Source: Pieris napi (lineage: Eukaryota > Arthropoda > Insecta > Lepidoptera > Pieridae). Taken from it: a stretch of 64,000 nucleotides of DNA. Positions 59,131 through 64,000 of this stretch are shown piece by piece. Position numbers and translations under genes: made by a program. Below the pieces are notes generated by a model that was given only the letters and a program-made list of their open reading frames with translations, made no database searches and was not told the DNA's origin. The stretch's first letter is position 1. Each line of letters opens with the position of its first letter. The stretch lies in contig NC_062249.1 of the NCBI RefSeq assembly GCF_905475465.1, positions 5,654,501-5,718,500 of the forward strand, read 5' to 3'.

Positions 59131-59689
59131 CTATAAATGTAACAAAGTGTAAATAAATAAAATAATGACACTATTTATATTTGCTAATGATATACTTAGG
59201 TACATACACATTGAATATACCTCCGACGATAATATTACATTACATTATTACATACATATGTTTAAAACACACATGTCTTAACCATGTTGGAGTTAATTAC
59301 TAAAATAATTATTGGATTTTTTTTTTTAAGAATCCTACTTTCTTAGTCCTCTGCATCAAATTTGTCTTATCCTCTATATAATTATTAAAAGTAGATCATA
59401 TAGCAAAAAAAAAAATTAATTCCAGAAATGTCCCATCCATTTCCAGACATTCGCAAGTAAAACTTAACCCGTGTTATCGATTCAGGTACAAATATGGCCC
59501 CTCTAAGTGCTAGTATTAATTACCATACAGTGCGGTTTGTTTCTCGACAGACATACCGACGCGTGGCCGGCTGACCCTTGACTATGAAATCCATGGAGAT
59601 GGCCTAATAACAATAGCTTTTACATTTGCCAATTAAAAACTAATGTTTTAGTTTATATTAATATAAACAAAATAAATATAGACTTATCT
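59131..59689. other. Non-coding stretch
   Basis: AT-rich; no gene recognised. Confidence 0.5.
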
Positions 59690-59764
59690 CTAGTTGTACA
59701 GTAATAACTCGTTTTCATATAACGGTATTTCCGTCCCTTTTAACACGTTTTTTCGAGTTTTTTT

Positions 59765-60185
59765 TTCGGGCAAACGGGCCGGAGGCTCACCTGATGTTAT
59801 GTGATACCGCCGCCCATGGACACTTTCAATGCCAGAGGGCTCGCGAGTGCCTTGCCGGCCTTTTAAGAATTCGTACGCTCTTTTCTTGGAGGACCCTAAG
59901 TCGAATTTGTTCGGAAATAATTCAGTGGGCAGCTGGTTCCACAAAGTGGTGGTCGCGGCAAAAACTGCCTTGAAAAACGCTCAGTTGTGGAACGGCGAAC
60001 GTCGAGGTGATACGGGTAGAATTTCGTATTCTGCCTCGACGTCCGATGATGAAACTCAGCTGCAGGTATTAATCCGAACAACTCCTCTGTACACTCTCCA
60101 TGGTAAATGCGGTAGAAGATGCAGAGTGACCCCACATCGCTACGCAACGCCAAAGGATCAAGCCGCTCGGAGACGGATTGGTTGT
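59765..60185 (-). pseudogene. Longest CR1/jockey-like LINE 3' fragment, frameshifted
   Basis: Minus-strand text in two frames: LALRSDVGSLCIFYRIYHGE, LIPAAEFHHRTSRQNTKFYP, HLDVRRSTTERFSRQFLPR, then after a 1-base deletion near 59950 MWNQLPTELFPNKFDLGSS and KKRAYEFLKGRQGTREPSGI. This is the reference copy for all the shorter tails. Catalytic motifs lie further upstream and are absent. Confidence 0.85.
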
Positions 60186-60956
60186 TTACGGAATATTACC
60201 ACAACGCGATTTCGCAGAAGATTACTATACCTACTCTTAAACTAAAGTTCTTTTTCGGCGTTAATGAATTGTGTTTGAGATGCAGTCAGAATTACTGTAG
60301 CTGCTAAAAAAAGCTGCTGAAAAATACAATATTTTGGTGTATTTTTAAGACCAGGCTGGCGCACGAACTAAGTATTAGGTGTGACGGAATGAGAAGGGGA
60401 ATATATTTAAGAGCGAGGAATCACAGGAACGAATAAAGCACCTAAATAATGGTGTAGGAAGGTAAATAATTACGCGTGTAGAAAGATAAAAAGTAGTAAC
60501 TGACTTATAAATGTTAGTAATATTGTCGTCTAACGACAGGAAGGCAAAGACATGGGCAATTGTTGACAAAGCAGAAAACGAGAACTTGAGTAATTACTAG
60601 AAAGCACGACCTGAGTTTTAAAAAAACAGGACCTGCAGATAAATTATTTATGATTTATGACGTCAAAAATTAGCTAATTTGGCGATTAGTGTCTACTTTT
60701 TAAAGGCTTAAAAAGGAGACCGCAATTGATTGATTGAATTTGACAATTGAACTGAGGTCCGCACTGACCTTTGCCTGTATAATTAACAACCCGAATTTGT
60801 GATAAACATATTTAGTGACATATATTGTACTCCTTCCGCGACCGAAACCGAATCGACTATAGAGTTAACGGCAGTCGTAGAAACGAGTGTCAAATGATTA
60901 CTTTAATATTTATTAATTTAAATTTTATAAGGTTTAAAGTTATGATATATTACTCT
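60186..60956. other. Non-coding stretch
   Basis: No gene recognised. Confidence 0.5.
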
Positions 60957-61390
60957 TAAACTGAATAGTCGTTAATTTGTAGATCTAGCAACATTGACAA
61001 ATAAAATAAACCACTACTGTTAACAGTTTTGAACTAATTTGACTTTTATTTTATTAAATTATAACGACAAGGCTCTAACTACTAACACCATTGCTCCGAC
61101 ATTAATAATAATGACTATGAAACAGTATTTTTTGTACAGACTATCAAATAGTCGTTAATTTATAGATTTAGCATACATTGACAAATCGAATAAACACCAA
61201 GTATTGACGGTTTTGAACTAATTTGACTTTAATGTTATTAAATCGCAGCTGACTCCAACGCTATTGCCCTGACATTAATCATAATGACTATGAAATGACT
61301 ACTACTATAGACTATCAAATAGTAGTTAATTAATAGATCTAGCAACATTGACAAGTCAAATGAACCACAAGTATTAACGGTTACAAATTG
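60957..61390. repeat. Tandem repeat, unit about 171-183 bp, about 2.4 copies
   Basis: AATAGTCGTTAATTT at 60964 recurs at 61147 (offset 183) and, as AATAGTAGTTAATTA, at about 61318 (offset 171). Each unit also carries an AACATTGACAA/ATACATTGACAA variant, AACTAATTTGACTTT and a CATTAATMATAATGACTATG variant. The third unit is partial. A small satellite-like array or remnant. Confidence 0.85.
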
Positions 61391-62657
61391 ACAAGACTAT
61401 GACGTCGTCAATTAACGAGCTCTGTGACATAAAATGACATTGACAGCCGATACCAATGGGCTCCTACAGGTGTATTTACGTAAGTAAAATTATAAAAAAA
61501 ACACTTTAAAAAACTATTTCTTTATTTTTGATAGAGGTGAAGACATAGAAAGAATGAATATAAAATACTACAATAACATTTAATAAATGAAAATACTAAC
61601 TTGATTTAGGTAGGTACCTACCTATTTACATTTTGATAATTTTAAGATTCTGCATAATGTGATTGTTAGATTTTAACATTTCCAAGAACATTTTAATTTT
61701 ATTTTTTAAAGTTTTTTTTAATATTATGCCTTATAATATTAAAAAATACTCTTAAATTATTTTCTTTTTAAAATGGTCAAATAAAAAGGTAGGTACTTAA
61801 AGAAAAAGATGTTCTTTAGATGACTGAAAGATTTTAGAATATGTTCATTTTTGATCCGACGCAGAGTAGTAGGAATGAATTTTTCACTGACCAAAACGGT
61901 ACTTTTCTTATATTTCCAGTAAGAAATAAACAAGCGACTCCACAGTTCCCACGAAGGTCATCGACCGGTCAGCTGTCGGGGCGAGAAGTTACGCCACGCT
62001 ACAAGTCATTGGCAATTTATACGCTACAGTAACCTACATTACAGTGTCAAAATGCATAACTTAGACCATGAGATAAGCCTAGATCAGTCTAGGACTCACA
62101 GCATCAACATCTTAGCTTCCTAAATTTGTATTAGAAAATGTATTAAAATCTCAATGTAACTGTATCAACAGTAAAATATAATTTAAAAAAATAAAAAATC
62201 ACTTTATTTGACGAAAAAACATTTTGTACTTACATTCTAAAAGTTATAAACATACAATATGCAACGAATCGTTGTGTTTTCATTTATTAATTTTGGTCAA
62301 CCTCGTACATAAAATAATTCTATGTGCACTAGCGATTAAACTAGGCCTAGCCTGTATCTTAAACGCTAGTTCCTTCCAGTGTCTTTAACAAATTGGTTAG
62401 GTTGTTTGTCATTAGATATTTATACGGGATGTATTTTAATTGTTTATAAAACTAAATGAGGGTAGAATCTAAAAAAAAAAAAGTTGTTGCAATTGGTTAG
62501 ACCGTAGTAAATGTGAACTTCGACAAAGATTTTTAAATCTTGTGGATTTTAAATGACAGTTGATTTTAAATGTATACCTTTCCTGCTTTACGCTTGCATA
62601 GTTTGACCATGTGTTATGTCATTGCAGTTACAGCCGAGGTATTTCCTAAAGCATTGA
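61391..62657. other. Non-coding stretch
   Basis: No gene. Contains a TTCCCACG/GGTCA composite at 61946-61960. Confidence 0.5.
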
Positions 62658-62930
62658 ACAGTGATGGCCTAGTGGCTTCAGGGTGCGACTGTCATCCCTG
62701 AGGTCGTACTCCGGCTGTGGACCAATAGACTTTCTTCCTACGTGCGGAAGGAATTTTCATTAATATTACCCGTAGAGGAACATAGATACCCCCAAACTGG
62801 TTATTTTGGACAAGTGTGTTCTTTATGGTTAAGCATAAATAACGAAAGTATGTGCCTGGTTCTGGCACAGAAGGCTGGTTAGGAATAAAATGATAACGAT
62901 ACAGTTACAGAAATCTGTAAAACTTTAAAT
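62658..62930 (+). mobile_element. tRNA-derived SINE, degenerate, with internal insert
   Basis: CAGTGATGGCCTAGTGGCTT, GACTGTCATCCCTGAGGTCG, a B box lost by deletion, then about 100 bp of unrelated sequence and the SINE end (GGCACAGAAGGCTGGTTAGG, CAGTTACAGAAATCTG). Confidence 0.7.
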
Positions 62931-63029
62931 TTATTGATAGTAAATATATATTTTTTGATAAAAATTTATATTTTTAATGGATTAACATTAATTATAATAA
63001 AATATATTATTGACGACAAGGACTAACAT

Positions 63030-63347
63030 ACATTTTTTTTTAAATACAATGCAGCAGTGTTGGCCTAGTGCCTTCAGCGTGCGACACTCATCCTTGAGCT
63101 TCGATCCCCGGCTGTGCTCCAATGGACTTTTTTTCTATACGCACTTAACATTCACTCGAACGGTGAAGGAAAACATCGTGAGGAAACTTGCCTTAGACCC
63201 AAACAGTCGACGGCGTGTGTGACAGGAGGCTGATCACCTACTTGCCAATGACAAATGATCATGAAACAGATTCAGAAATCTGAGGCCCAGACCTAAATAG
63301 GTTGTAGCGCCATTGATTTATTTTATTTTTTTAAGTACAGGCATACT
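63030..63347 (+). mobile_element. tRNA-derived SINE, near full length, imperfect target duplication
   Basis: GCAGTGTTGGCCTAGTGCCT, B-box region CTTCGATCCCCGG with a small deletion, then the full body and tail ending GTAGCGCCATTGATTTATTT. The flanks TTTAAATACAATGCA and TTTAAGTACAGGCA look like an aged duplication. Confidence 0.85.
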
Positions 63348-64000
63348 TTTATCTCATTTTCATGTGACCCTATTTTTATAAAAAAATGTTGATACAGTTT
63401 AAGATTACCTTAGTAAGAGAGATAGATATACCTTTTTTGGAACCTTTTTAACAACGTTATATTTTGGTCAATTACCTAACATAAAACCCTAATGATTAAT
63501 AATAATTAATGTATTAAAGCAGTCAATCATAAGTTCATAGTGTTATTATTGTGTTAGTTACGACTACAATATTATATTAGTAGGTTAGCTAATATATTCA
63601 TTCATGAAAGTAAAAAGGACACACGCTCTCTTCGGATTCACATCTATTTACTAGTAAACCGTAAATAGTTTTGGTTGGCAATCGGCGAATGACAAATATA
63701 ATAAGGTATATAAGTGGCACTTCTACATACAACATGTGACCCTGGTACAATTTAGACCTTAGAAAGTCACATTTTATCTATGTTCAAACTAATTAATACT
63801 ATAGCCCCCCTGTGGGGCATGGCTAATCAGGGCATGGTAGCAGCTACATATTGGCTATTTTTCTATATATAATTATAAATACTTTGATCTATTAGATTAC
63901 CATCATCATAATACCTATTCAATCTGGACTAAAGGAAAAATGCTAGCCTTTAGATAAAGAAAAATACTTTTCTTCCTGGCAGCTCTTCATGGTTGCTATT
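63348..64000. other. Non-coding stretch to window end
   Basis: AT-rich; no gene recognised. Confidence 0.5.

Overview
The window looks like an AT-rich insect nuclear genome segment, most likely from a moth or butterfly. It carries repeat families I associate with Lepidoptera: a tRNA-derived SINE with an intact A/B-box promoter, short 3' tails of a CR1/jockey-like LINE, Helitrons with TC...CTAG ends, and RTE-like LINE ends. I find no convincing host protein-coding gene, rRNA, genuine tRNA or CRISPR array. The window is best read as a long intergenic or intronic stretch colonised by mobile elements. All family names come from reading the sequence; no database search was possible.

Left part (1-8.6 kb). 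A deleted, TA-flanked DNA transposon (2138-2994) keeps two spliced N-terminal transposase exons. The best-preserved element follows: a 3.2-kb PIF/Harbinger transposon (4177-7378) with 29-bp perfect terminal inverted repeats and a TTA target duplication. It carries two apparently intact genes, a MADF-BESS DNA-binding protein (+, 3 exons, 360 aa) and a DDE transposase (-, 3 exons, 415 aa). The two genes converge and interlock: the last exon of each lies inside the second intron of the other, so the spliced mRNAs share no antisense overlap. A 376-bp non-autonomous Helitron lies at 8213-8588.

Middle part (8.6-33 kb). This holds SINE copies, a 5'-truncated LINE with a 685-codon open reverse-transcriptase frame (15099-17907, -) and a (AAATTC)n tail, and a palindrome-rich GC island (22815-23282) whose layout resembles a Harbinger-type MITE. 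It also holds many LINE tails, one in-frame LINE-LINE chimera (29753-30151) and a second Helitron in the opposite orientation (31402-31759).

Right part (33-64 kb). This is mostly AT-rich non-coding DNA with scattered SINE/LINE pieces, two perfect hairpins, a MITE with 49-bp perfect inverted repeats (58633-58816) and a tandem repeat with a unit of about 175 bp (60957-61390). Short C/G-run blocks and a composite motif (TTCCCACG next to TGACC) recur here and are not explained by the repeats I recognised.

The only genes that appear to work together are the two Harbinger genes. In characterised PIF/Harbinger elements the Myb/MADF-type partner helps the transposase reach the nucleus and bind the element ends. 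Everything else looks like decayed, dependent (SINE on LINE, MITE on transposase) or non-coding sequence.
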